Part shown: positions 6,955 to 14,088 of the stretch, piece by piece
Numbering within the stretch: position 1 is the stretch's first letter
How the letters are laid out: each line of letters starts with the position of its first letter
Assembly: GCA_023131935.1 (NCBI GenBank)
Contig: JAGLYY010000281.1
Location: 1-16,670 of the forward strand
DNA: 16,670 nt
Source of the DNA: Spirochaetales bacterium
GTDB lineage: Bacteria > Spirochaetota > Spirochaetia > JAGLYY01
Direction: 5' to 3'
Position numbers and translations under genes: made by a program
The notes under the pieces: model-generated
Told to the model about the DNA's origin: nothing
The model's database searches: none
The model's input: only the letters and a program-made list of their open reading frames with translations

Positions 6955-7699
6955 TCAACCCTTTTTTCAAGTTTTCGATCTCTTTCAACATTTTATCAAG
7001 GTGCGCGCCTTGCCAGTAGATTTTTCCGCATGATTCACAACGAACAAAATTTCTCTGGGATGCCAGCACCCTTGACGGGATTTTTTTTTGATGTACTGCT
7101 TTCTCATAAGCTAACGCAATAAGGCGGCCGTTGCAGGGGATGCACCGGCTGAAGGGGCGGATCAGGTTAATCAGTTCCAGACGGGACACAACCTCAAATA
7201 CCTGCTTCGCAGGATCGGTGTTTCTAATATAGAGCCCCCGCTGGACCCTGCTTCGCATGAGGAGTTGGCGGTCCCGTGTAAGGAGAATCCTTTCATCCCG
7301 ATCGGAAATTCTTGCAAGTTCAGGATCATCCCGGTATTTGTGATAATCACAATCAAACCCTAGCATTCTGAGTTTCCGCGTCAGAGTATAAAGATGAACA
7401 TCCAGGACAAACCGGGGGTCCCGCAAAGGGGCTGGCCTGAGCCGTGTTGTCCCTGAAAGATCAAACCGTTCAAAAACAGGATAAATACTTAAGCGGTCCC
7501 CATCGCTGGGAATGTAGGAAAAATCTACCGGTTCACTGTTTGCGAGTATCAGATCAACTTCAACATGGGGAATTCCAACAGATTCAATAAGATCTTTCAC
7601 CGACCGCTGGAAGGGAAAGGAAACGGTAAACTCCCGTTTCTTTTGATCCGGCTTCAGAAAAAAATTGAGTTCCTCATAACAGCGAAGGGTAACTTCCAT
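6851..7699 (-). CDS. Ubiquitin-fold plus Mut7-C RNase domain protein
   Basis: A 282-residue two-domain protein. Residues 1-80 match the Mut7-C-associated ubiquitin/MoaD-like domain (ending about SDGDRLSIYPVFERFD). From about 97 to 245 the Mut7-C domain, a PIN-like nuclease fold, shows FVLDVHLYTLTRKLRMLGFD (97-116, with acidic D100) and ILLTRDRQLL (138-147, with D143). A C4 zinc ribbon is formed by C186 and C189 (RCIPCNG) with C221 and C224 (RCESCGKIYW). An RNase role is known or predicted for the family; the substrate is unknown. It starts 15 bases after the glycoside hydrolase stop, so the two are probably cotranscribed. Its last 34 residues are read from the antisense of recR and look non-conserved. 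Only a weak GGA lies before the ATG. Confidence 0.9.
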   Translation of the reverse strand: MEVTLRCYEELNFFLKPDQKKREFTVSFPFQRSVKDLIESVGIPHVEVDLILANSEPVDFSYIPSDGDRLSIYPVFERFDLSGTTRLRPAPLRDPRFVLDVHLYTLTRKLRMLGFDCDYHKYRDDPELARISDRDERILLTRDRQLLMRSRVQRGLYIRNTDPAKQVFEVVSRLELINLIRPFSRCIPCNGRLIALAYEKAVHQKKIPSRVLASQRNFVRCESCGKIYWQGAHLDKMLKEIENLKKGLITDRKGSALSGTLPGSTCRRTPDLPQQEARTPDG

Positions 7700-7714
7700 T
7701 CCGCATTCATCAAT

Positions 7715-9142
7715 TTATAGTTTGTCGATCAACATTGAACACTTTCCCGAGGGGATTGGTAGAGTCTTTGTCTTCTTTTCGTCCAGGATATTGATGGTGA
7801 AGTAGTAGAGTTTTTCCGACTCAAGACGGATCTCCCACCCCCTTCCACTTTTATTGCTCAGGATGGTGATCATATTACGTTTGAGCGAGAGGTTTTCAAT
7901 TCCCATTATTTCAAGGGTAGGCATAATCCAGTCCACCGTCTTCCGGGGCAGACTGATGAAAAGGCCAATAACGTTCTCAATCATCAGGGCAATTGTCGAA
8001 AGCCCGGCGTACGCAAGAAACATTGGCCGGGGGAATCCTTTTTTATTTCCCGGCCATTGGGCAGGACCATCCTTCAGGGGGGCGTAGGCTTCGTAGATAT
8101 TTCCCTTTTCCTTCCCTTCGGGATGCAGGGTATCGAGCATATAGTAAAGGTGACGGATCGATGTTTCTCTTGCGAGTTCATAACGGGCAAACTTTTCCAG
8201 GCCTTTAACAACCATGAAGGTAAATGCGGGGTTTACCGATCCGCGGCACCCCATTCCCCGTTCATCAAAAGCCGGTTCATCCGCTGCCAGGGTTGGGAAG
8301 GGATTTTCCGTGCCGAAGGTATCCGGGTTCTGAAGATGATCGATGAGTTTATTTACCTTGTCCTCGCTTGGGATTTCAGCCAGGAGAGTCCAGAAAGCGG
8401 CGATGGTTTTAACCTCTACCTGTTTTTCCTCTTTATCCAGATCAAAATATATACCCGCCTGATCGTTCCACATGAGGCTGTTGATCCTGGTTTTCAGGGA
8501 AAAGTACTGTCGCTTGTATTTAAAACTTAGTTCTTTATCGTTTAGGACATCACCGATAGCGGACATGTAGAGGGCGCTAATGGCTTGCTGGGTGTTAAAA
8601 TCCAGCGGATAATACGCATTTTCCCGCGGAGAGTTTGGCATCATGGTCGCTGAGAGGGGGACAGCGTAAAGACCATTTTCTTTCTTGAAAGTATTTTCGA
8701 GCCACCCAAAATATTTTTCCAGGTACGGCATGATCTCCCTGAGCCGCTTTTTATTTCCCCCTTTGTGATACAGATTAAACTCGGCATACGCGAAGAGGGG
8801 CGGTTGGACCCCTTCAGGGTTATCCTTCGTTAAAAGTGGTGTTCCGTCACTAATATTATATGCCCCGCGAATGGCCCCGGAGAGTTCCTGTTTCTGATAA
8901 AAATTATCCAGGAGTGGTTCGGTAGGGTAGATTTTATTACTGTAAACCATAAAAAAACTGGCAAGACAGGAATCGAACTGATTCAGAGCCGGATCATTGG
9001 TATAATGAAAATACTGGGGAGTGAAGCCATTGGCCTTCGTTCCCTCGTGCCAGAAATCCTGGATCCATGCCCATGAACGATCATAGATGTCTACAAAGTC
9101 CTGGTCGTAGAAATGTACCGTTGGACAGCCTTGCTTATTCAC
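7715..9142 (-). CDS. Trehalase/GH63-like (alpha/alpha)6-barrel glycoside hydrolase
   Basis: A 475-residue protein that resembles the catalytic barrel of the GH63/GH37 and MGH1-like glycosidases. Supporting segments are FHYTNDPALNQFDSCLASFF (45-64), EGVQPPLFAYAEFNLY (110-125), YYPLDFNTQQAISALYMS (177-194) and the late IYEAYAPLKDGPAQWPG followed by GFPRPMFLAYAGLSTIALMI. By analogy an Asp in the first block and the Glu of IYEAY would be catalytic acid and base, which is inference. There is no signal peptide, so it is probably cytoplasmic, perhaps acting on a compatible-solute glycoside or oligosaccharide; the substrate cannot be read from sequence. The GTG start has AAGGAG 5 bases upstream. The last 75 residues or so look like a separate beta-rich tail. 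It heads a two-gene unit with the Mut7-C gene. Confidence 0.78.
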   Translation of the reverse strand: MNKQGCPTVHFYDQDFVDIYDRSWAWIQDFWHEGTKANGFTPQYFHYTNDPALNQFDSCLASFFMVYSNKIYPTEPLLDNFYQKQELSGAIRGAYNISDGTPLLTKDNPEGVQPPLFAYAEFNLYHKGGNKKRLREIMPYLEKYFGWLENTFKKENGLYAVPLSATMMPNSPRENAYYPLDFNTQQAISALYMSAIGDVLNDKELSFKYKRQYFSLKTRINSLMWNDQAGIYFDLDKEEKQVEVKTIAAFWTLLAEIPSEDKVNKLIDHLQNPDTFGTENPFPTLAADEPAFDERGMGCRGSVNPAFTFMVVKGLEKFARYELARETSIRHLYYMLDTLHPEGKEKGNIYEAYAPLKDGPAQWPGNKKGFPRPMFLAYAGLSTIALMIENVIGLFISLPRKTVDWIMPTLEIMGIENLSLKRNMITILSNKSGRGWEIRLESEKLYYFTINILDEKKTKTLPIPSGKCSMLIDKL

Positions 9143-9161
9143 ATATGCTCCTTGTTAGACC

Positions 9162-9189
9162 AGTATAATACCGTGTGCCGGGAAAGCAA
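9162..9189 (-). promoter_or_regulatory. Promoter of the glycoside hydrolase gene
   Basis: On the minus strand TTGCTT (9184-9189) and TATACT (9162-9167) are separated by 16 bases. The AAGGAG site (9148-9153) follows closely, so the predicted leader is only about 15 bases. Confidence 0.55.
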
Positions 9190-9229
9190 TAAAAAAAGCT
9201 TCCAGGAGTAAAGAGAAAATCTTTTATAT

Positions 9230-9260
9230 GCCGGTAGTGTGCCACTATACCGGCTTTTTT
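9230..9260 (+). terminator. Hairpin with U-run on the plus strand
   Basis: GCCGGTAGTG (9230-9239), loop TGC, then CAC-TA-TACCGGC (to 9254) with a 2-base bulge, followed by TTTTTT. It has the shape of a rho-independent terminator on the plus strand, where no upstream gene exists. It may stop antisense transcription or serve as an operator. Confidence 0.45.
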
Positions 9261-9291
9261 CCTAATAATCAACAAATGTTGCTTTTTTCGT

Positions 9292-9337
9292 AAAAAAACC
9301 AGTCCGGAATAGTGGATTCCCACATATCCCGAACCGG
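9292..9337 (-). terminator. Terminator of the NfeD-SPFH-SPFH operon
   Basis: On the minus strand, 25 bases after the last SPFH stop, an imperfect hairpin begins CCGGTTCGGGAT and ends CCACTATTCCGGACTGG, followed by seven T. Some pairs are G-U or mismatched, but position and U-run fit a rho-independent terminator. Confidence 0.65.
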
Positions 9338-9361
9338 CATAAACAACGGTCTAAGAAGAGA

Positions 9362-10288
9362 TCAGGACCGCTTCAATATTCTATCAACGGTATTCATAAC
9401 GGTGTTTATATCCGAAAGGTCCATAGGCAGAATCAATTTCGTATCCCGCTTGGCAAGCTTGTTAAGTTCCGCGATGTATCCTTCCGCGATTCTAAGGGTT
9501 ACCGCTTCTTCCCCTCCGGTTGCCTCAATTGCCTCCGACACCATCGCGATACCCGAAGCTGTTGCCTTGGCGATGGCGAAGATCTCTTCCGCTTTTCCCT
9601 GGGCTTCGTTGATTCGCTTTTCTTTTTCCCCTTCACTTATATTAATCGCCTCTTCCATGGCTGCCTGTGAATAATTGATCTTGGACTCCATTTCACCGAG
9701 GCTTCGAGCGATAACAGCCCGTTTTTCCCGTTCCGCTCTCATCTGGATTTCCATTGCCTGGAGGATTGGAGCGGGAACACTGATATTCTGAATTTCATAC
9801 CGGGAAACTTTTACTCCCCAGGGATCGGAGGCTTCATCAACACTCTGGACAACCGTGGCATTGATCTGATCCCGTTCTTCAAAGGTCCTGTCCAGTTCGA
9901 GTTTTCCGATGACCGACCGCATGGTTGTCTGGGCCAGTTGAATTGTCGCGTACTGGTAATTCTTGATTCCATAGCTGGCCCGTTTCGGATCCATCACCTG
10001 CATGTAGAGAACACCGTCCACATCCACCTTTACATTGTCCTGGGTAAAACAGGTCTGGGCGGGAACGTCGAGAGCGATTTCCTTAAGATTGTGTTTGTAC
10101 CGTACCTTGTCGATAAAGGGAAACAGCACATGAAATCCTGCCTCGAGGGTTTTGTGGTATTTTCCCAGGCGTTCTACAACCATGGCAGTTTTGGCGGGGA
10201 TTATCCTGATGCTCCGCAGCAGCCCTATGACGAAAATGAAACCGAGAATTCCTAAAATGATTAACATGAGTATTGTGTTGAAATTCAC
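9362..10288 (-). CDS. SPFH/band 7 (stomatin-like) membrane protein, second copy
   Basis: A 308-residue stomatin/paraslipin-type protein. One N-terminal membrane segment (about 5-25, ILMLIILGILGFIFVIGLL) is followed by the SPFH domain: IIPAKTAMVVERLGKYHKTLEAG, VDGVLYMQVMDPKRASYGI, AQTTMRSVIGKLELDRTFEE and WGVKVSRYEIQNISVP. A long charged helix or coiled coil comes next (about 180-245, QMRAEREKRAVIARSLGE), then a C-terminal LRIAEGYIAELNKLAK segment. Such proteins form large cage-like oligomers in membrane microdomains, often with an NfeD partner. The GTG start (AGGAGG 6 bases upstream) overlaps the previous SPFH stop by 4 bases. It is clearly paralogous to its upstream neighbour. Confidence 0.93.
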   Translation of the reverse strand: MNFNTILMLIILGILGFIFVIGLLRSIRIIPAKTAMVVERLGKYHKTLEAGFHVLFPFIDKVRYKHNLKEIALDVPAQTCFTQDNVKVDVDGVLYMQVMDPKRASYGIKNYQYATIQLAQTTMRSVIGKLELDRTFEERDQINATVVQSVDEASDPWGVKVSRYEIQNISVPAPILQAMEIQMRAEREKRAVIARSLGEMESKINYSQAAMEEAINISEGEKEKRINEAQGKAEEIFAIAKATASGIAMVSEAIEATGGEEAVTLRIAEGYIAELNKLAKRDTKLILPMDLSDINTVMNTVDRILKRS

Positions 10289-11220
10289 AGGTTACCTCCT
10301 TTCGGGGATTTCTTTGAGGCTCCGAGCGCGGGGGCTACCGATTGCAACAGGGATTTTACATGAGCGATATCAAAGGGCAGAACCTGGGTGTCCGCCTGCT
10401 CAAGAATTTCTCCGAACTGTTTAATGAATTGCTCTGCAATCCGCAGGGACATGGCGGTTTTTCCTTTGGGTGAGGAGATTGCGTCGGCTATCAGTATGAT
10501 CCCTTCAGCGGTTGCTTTAGAGGTAATTTCGATAGCTTCCGCTCTGCCCTGGGCTTCGTTGATCTTCCGCTGCCGCTCCCCTTTACTCAGGTTGATGGCC
10601 TCTTCCCGGTCACCCCGGGAGACGTTGATTCGGCCCTCCTTTTCTCCTTCACTCTTAAGGATTTCCGCCCGTTTTTCCCGCTCTGCCCTCATCTGCTGTT
10701 CCATGGCAGAGAGAAGTGCTTCGGTGGGATAGATGTCCTTAATCTCGTACCGGGTTACCTTGATACCCCAGGGGTCCGAAGCCTCGTCGAGGGCCTGGAC
10801 GATCGCGTTGTTCAGATCGTCCCGTTCGGAGAAGGTTTTATCAAGCTCCAGTTTTCCGATCTCAGATCTCATGGTTGTTTTAGCGAGCTGGGCGGTAGCG
10901 TAACGGTAATTTTCAATACCGTAACTTGCCTTTTCCGGATCCATCACCCGCAGATAAAGAATGCCATCCACCGTTACCTGTACGTTGTCATTGGTAATAC
11001 ACACCTGCGGCGCGACATCAATGACCTCCTCCTTGAGAGAATGGCGGTAGGCCACCTTCTGCACAAAAGGGATTACAAGATGAAGTCCCGCCCCCAAAAT
11101 CTTTTTGAACTTTCCAAACTCCTCAATTATGAACGCTTTCTGCTCCGGTACGATCTTGATGAGTTTGAAGAAGATCATAAGAATAACGATGGCAAGGACA
11201 TAGACGAAGATATAGCTCAT
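10285..11220 (-). CDS. SPFH/band 7 (stomatin-like) membrane protein, first copy
   Basis: A 311-residue stomatin/paraslipin-type protein with the same plan as its downstream paralogue. There is one N-terminal membrane helix (YIFVYVLAIVILMIFF), then IVPEQKAFIIEEFGKFKKILGAG, VDGILYLRVMDPEKASYGI, AKTTMRSEIGKLELDKTFSE and WGIKVTRYEIKDIYP. A coiled coil QMRAEREKRAEILKSEGEKEG and an MSLRIAEQFIKQFGEIL tail follow. It ends in a charged tail (GASKKSPKGG). ATG at 11220 is preferred because AGGAGG lies 5 bases upstream; the in-frame GTG at 11226 abuts that site. It lies in an operon behind the NfeD gene and overlaps the second SPFH gene by 4 bases. Confidence 0.93.
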   Translation of the reverse strand: MSYIFVYVLAIVILMIFFKLIKIVPEQKAFIIEEFGKFKKILGAGLHLVIPFVQKVAYRHSLKEEVIDVAPQVCITNDNVQVTVDGILYLRVMDPEKASYGIENYRYATAQLAKTTMRSEIGKLELDKTFSERDDLNNAIVQALDEASDPWGIKVTRYEIKDIYPTEALLSAMEQQMRAEREKRAEILKSEGEKEGRINVSRGDREEAINLSKGERQRKINEAQGRAEAIEITSKATAEGIILIADAISSPKGKTAMSLRIAEQFIKQFGEILEQADTQVLPFDIAHVKSLLQSVAPALGASKKSPKGGNL

Positions 11221-11304
11221 AGACACCTCCTGAACTTTATGCTTTTTGTATCCTTATAAGGAACACATAGTTGTTACCTGGCAAGTAATACTTTTATTCA
11301 TTTT

Positions 11305-11781
11305 CTATTCATCTTCCGGTTCAATAAATTCCGGCAGGATTTTCTTTGAGACGATGAAGGTAAGACCCTCTTTCTTGAGGATGTCTACGGTATCTCCCGG
11401 TTTAAAGGATTCAGTATAACTCGCGGCTCTCCAAGAGGTCCCCTGGAAACGGATTCTCCCCGGTTTTGCCGGGGTGATAGCCTTAATGACGGTGGCCTTT
11501 TTTCCCGAATCTTCAACCTCTTCCTGTTCATGTCTCTGAAGGCGGCCTTTAAAAATTTTGGCAAAATGTTTTCGAAGGAAGCAAAGGGAAAAAACTGAGG
11601 CCCCGAGCCAGATAAGGGTTTGCAGGATGATGCTGCTATTTATCAAGGGAATGAATGCCGTGAGAATAGCTGTGAGGATAGCTCCCGAACCGAAGAAGAA
11701 GATTACAAACCCCGGGACGAAAAATTCAGACGCAATAAAAATCAAACCGATGATCAACCAGATAATAGCAGGGGTGAACAT
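11305..11781 (-). CDS. NfeD family membrane protein (short, NfeD1b-like)
   Basis: A 158-residue protein lacking the ClpP-like protease domain of long NfeD. Two or three hydrophobic segments fill about 4-70 (IIWLIIGLIFIASEFFVPGFVIFFFG, then SSIILQTLIWLGASVFSLCFL). The typical E-x-x-x-P-G motif is visible in EFFVPG. The C-terminal half is a soluble OB-fold (GKKATVIKAITPAKPGRIRFQGTSW through SFKPGDTVDILKKEGLTFIV). Short NfeD proteins are encoded next to paraslipins and bind them, as here. ATG at 11781 is chosen because AGGAGG lies 5 bases upstream and the hydrophobic segment starts at once; the frame is open further to 11826. It heads the operon and is divergent from the radical SAM gene. Confidence 0.9.
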   Translation of the reverse strand: MFTPAIIWLIIGLIFIASEFFVPGFVIFFFGSGAILTAILTAFIPLINSSIILQTLIWLGASVFSLCFLRKHFAKIFKGRLQRHEQEEVEDSGKKATVIKAITPAKPGRIRFQGTSWRAASYTESFKPGDTVDILKKEGLTFIVSKKILPEFIEPEDE

Positions 11782-11797
11782 TTTTTCCTCCTGAAGA

Positions 11798-11826
11798 AGC
11801 GTATGGGCTGTCCCTTCATCTGTCAA
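11798..11826 (-). promoter_or_regulatory. Possible promoter of the NfeD-SPFH operon
   Basis: A perfect TTGACA on the minus strand (11821-11826) is followed after 17 bases by TACGCT (11798-11803). The -10 is weak, and the predicted start point would fall close to the AGGAGG site at 11787-11792, so another promoter is possible. A TATAAT on the plus strand (11827-11832) could belong to the divergent ygiQ. Confidence 0.35.
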
Positions 11827-11888
11827 TATAATATCAATACAAGAAATGCCATAGAAATATTCTTTTAAATTTCAGATACTGATGGGGT

Positions 11889-13724
11889 ATGAACAATTTT
11901 CTCCCTGTTTCGAAAACGGATATGGATGCACGAGGGTGGGATTCCTGTGACTTTTTATTGGTAACGGGAGATGCCTATGTGGACCATCCCTCCTTCGGGG
12001 CGGCAATTATCTCCCGTGTTCTGGAGTCTGAAGGGTACAAGGTTGGAATCATCAGCCAGCCCGACTGGCGGACCCCGGAAAGTTTGAAGATTCTGGGGAG
12101 GCCAAGATACGCGTTTCTTGTTACTTCGGGGAACATGGATTCCATGGTCAGTCATTATACCGTCGCGAAGAAACGGCGAAAGAGGGATTCCTACTCTCCC
12201 GGCGGAGAAGGGGGGAAAAGGCCCGACAGGGCAACGATTGTCTACGCCAATTTGGTACGACAGGCCTACAAAAAGATACCCATCATCATCGGAGGAATCG
12301 AAGCTTCCCTCCGGAGATTTGCCCACTACGATTACTGGCGGGACAGCCTTAGACGATCCATCCTCCTGGACTCAAAGGCCGACCTTCTTGTGTACGGAAT
12401 GGGAGAGAAGCAGATTCTGAATATCGCGAAAGCCCTTGCAGAGGGGACACCCGCCACTGCCATACGGGATATCCCGGGAACGGTCTATTCCTGCTCCGCT
12501 GAAGAGGTCCCGCCTGAAGCAGTTGTACTACCCAGCCACGAAGACTTAAGGCAACAGGATGTGAAAAAGCGGTATAGGGCCTTCGCTGAAAGTTTCCGTA
12601 TCCAGTACCGGAATGCCGATCCCTTCCAGGGGAAAAAACTGGTGGAAGCTTATGGCAGCCGGTATGTGGTGCAGAATCCCCCGGAACATCCTCTTGGCAG
12701 AGAAGAGCTTGACCGGGTATATGAGCTCCCGTATACAAAGGCCCCTCATCCGGATTACCTGGATGGGGTTCCCGCCCTCGAGGAGGTTAAATTCAGCCTT
12801 GTCAGCAACCGGGGATGCTTTGGGGCCTGCAGTTTTTGTGCCCTTGCTTTTCACCAGGGAAGAATCGTTACCAGCAGGAGTGTTAATTCCCTGGTAGCGG
12901 AGGCAAGGAACCTGACGGGAGACCCCGATTTTAAAGGATACATCCACGATGTCGGTGGGCCAACGGCGAATTTTCGTTTTCCAGCGTGCCGGAAACAGGA
13001 AACCCTGGGCTCCTGTCCGGATAAACAATGTCTTTTCCCGAAGCCCTGCAAAAACCTGAAGGTGGATCACGGAGAATATCTTGAAGCCCTGCGGACGATT
13101 AGAAAGCTGCCCGGGATAAAAAAAGTATTCATCCGCTCCGGAATCCGTTTCGATTATCTCATTGCTGACCCGGAAGATACGTTTATGAGAGAACTGTGTG
13201 AACACCATATAAGCGGACAGTTGAAAGTTGCCCCGGAGCATGTGTCCTCCAGGGTCCTCAAAGCCATGGGAAAACCGGGCCGGGAGATCTATGACGAATT
13301 CGCGAAGCGTTACCGCAGGACGAACGAGATCCTTGGCAAGAAACAATACCTTGTACCCTACTTCATTTCCAGCCACCCGGGGTCCCGTCTCGAAGATGCT
13401 ATCGAACTCGCGGAATATCTCCGGGACACCCGGTTTATCCCCGACCAGGTCCAGGATTTTTACCCGACCCCGGGAACCCTTTCTACCTGTATGTTCTATA
13501 CCGGCATTGATCCCCGGACGATGAAACCGGTTTACGTACCAAAGACCCACGAAGAGAAATCCATGCAGCGGGCCCTCCTGCAATACCGGAAGCCGGAAAA
13601 TTACTCACTGGTTAAAAATGCCCTCCGGAAAGCAGGCCGACAGGACCTTATCGGGAATGGGCCGAAAGCCCTGATCCCCCCATACCAGCGTGGGAAAAGC
13701 AGGGGGAAGAGGGGAAGGCTGTAG
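11889..13724 (+). CDS. ygiQ: YgiQ family radical SAM protein
   Basis: A 611-residue UPF0313/YgiQ radical SAM protein. The N-terminal domain is a B12-binding-like fold with family signature GWDSCDFLLVTGDAYVDHPS, then GVIG-type ESEGYKVGIISQPDW and IIGGIEASLRRFAHYDYW. The radical SAM core holds the 4Fe-4S motif CFGACSFC with C310, C314 and C317, followed by HQGRIVTSRS. Conserved downstream parts are HDVGGPTANFR, RSGIRFDYL, LKVAPEHVS and YFISSHPGS; the tail is basic. The reaction of this family is not established. The start aligns with the conserved N-terminus but has only a weak GGGG next to it. Its stop TAG lies inside the GGCTGTAGG repeat at 13717, so a repeat element ends the gene and may have altered the last residues. 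Confidence 0.95.
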   Translation: MNNFLPVSKTDMDARGWDSCDFLLVTGDAYVDHPSFGAAIISRVLESEGYKVGIISQPDWRTPESLKILGRPRYAFLVTSGNMDSMVSHYTVAKKRRKRDSYSPGGEGGKRPDRATIVYANLVRQAYKKIPIIIGGIEASLRRFAHYDYWRDSLRRSILLDSKADLLVYGMGEKQILNIAKALAEGTPATAIRDIPGTVYSCSAEEVPPEAVVLPSHEDLRQQDVKKRYRAFAESFRIQYRNADPFQGKKLVEAYGSRYVVQNPPEHPLGREELDRVYELPYTKAPHPDYLDGVPALEEVKFSLVSNRGCFGACSFCALAFHQGRIVTSRSVNSLVAEARNLTGDPDFKGYIHDVGGPTANFRFPACRKQETLGSCPDKQCLFPKPCKNLKVDHGEYLEALRTIRKLPGIKKVFIRSGIRFDYLIADPEDTFMRELCEHHISGQLKVAPEHVSSRVLKAMGKPGREIYDEFAKRYRRTNEILGKKQYLVPYFISSHPGSRLEDAIELAEYLRDTRFIPDQVQDFYPTPGTLSTCMFYTGIDPRTMKPVYVPKTHEEKSMQRALLQYRKPENYSLVKNALRKAGRQDLIGNGPKALIPPYQRGKSRGKRGRL

Positions 13725-13803
13725 GTAGATAGGCTATAGGCTGTTAGGTAGGAAGGCTGTAGGTGGATAGGCTATTGGGTAGGTGGGCAGTAGGCTTGTA
13801 GTA
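13717..13803 (+). repeat. Degenerate GGCTGTAGG tandem repeat (left arm of a small element)
   Basis: GGCTGTAGG occurs at 13717-13725 and 13755-13763, each beginning a 21-base block that differs at one position (a 38-base period). Further degenerate pieces (AGGCTAT, TAGGTAGG, GCAGTAGGC) run to about 13803. Inverted copies lie at 13928-13950 beyond a short gene. The first copy contains the ygiQ stop codon. Confidence 0.85.
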
Positions 13804-13818
13804 CTGTGAGAGGTAATC

Positions 13819-14052
13819 GTGCGTGATCATAGGAAGCTCAGAGTGTTTGAATTGGCTGACGAAGTGGTGCTTCTGATCTATCGCGCAACCAGAAAATCCA
13901 TCAGGGAAGAAGTATATGGATTGACTTCCTACAGCCGAACAGCCTACAGCTTAAACAACCTAACTAGTTACAATAAGACAATTATAAGAACAATGGTTTT
14001 TTTGCCGTATTGTAATGAAAAACTGTTGCAATGGTCACTATTAAAACAATAA
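13819..14052 (+). pseudogene. Truncated four-helix-bundle (23S rRNA intervening-sequence, S23-type) protein
   Basis: The first 37 residues (MRDHRKLRVFELADEVVLLI through YRATRKSIREEVYGLTS) match the start of the S23/IVP four-helix-bundle family, which is usually about 115-125 residues and often begins RDFRKLxVWxxA. At 13928 the homology stops and the frame runs into inverted GGCTGTAGG repeats and then unrelated AT-rich sequence to a stop at 14050-14052. Roughly two thirds of the family domain is therefore missing, consistent with an internal deletion joining the gene to the right repeat. The GTG start has AGAGG 6 bases upstream. Related ORFs occur inside 23S rRNA intervening sequences of Leptospira and many other bacteria; here no rRNA is nearby. 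Confidence 0.7.
13928..13950 (-). repeat. Inverted copies of the GGCTGTAGG repeat (right arm)
   Basis: CCTACAGCC (13928-13936) and GCCTACAGC (13942-13950) are reverse complements of the left-arm unit. With 13717-13803 they frame the truncated S23-type gene as inverted repeats. Confidence 0.8.
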
Positions 14053-14088
14053 TCTATAGTATGATGATATCCACTAGGAGAGATGAAA

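Noticed and set aside
6927..6967. Terminator at the end of recR
   Set aside because: GAAAGG...CCTTTC can pair, but the T-run begins about 17 bases after the stem, too far for a rho-independent terminator.
9135..9323. 62-codon minus-strand ORF in the spacer upstream of the glycoside hydrolase
   Set aside because: It runs through the promoter and both hairpins, lacks a ribosome binding site and has no recognisable sequence.
12546..13583. Long antisense ORF (345 codons) opposite the radical SAM gene
   Set aside because: Lies wholly inside ygiQ, has no family resemblance and no ribosome binding site; codon-bias shadow of the real frame.
13717..13803. CRISPR array
   Set aside because: Copies are degenerate, adjacent and G-rich with no regular unique spacers; they fit an element end or simple repeat instead.
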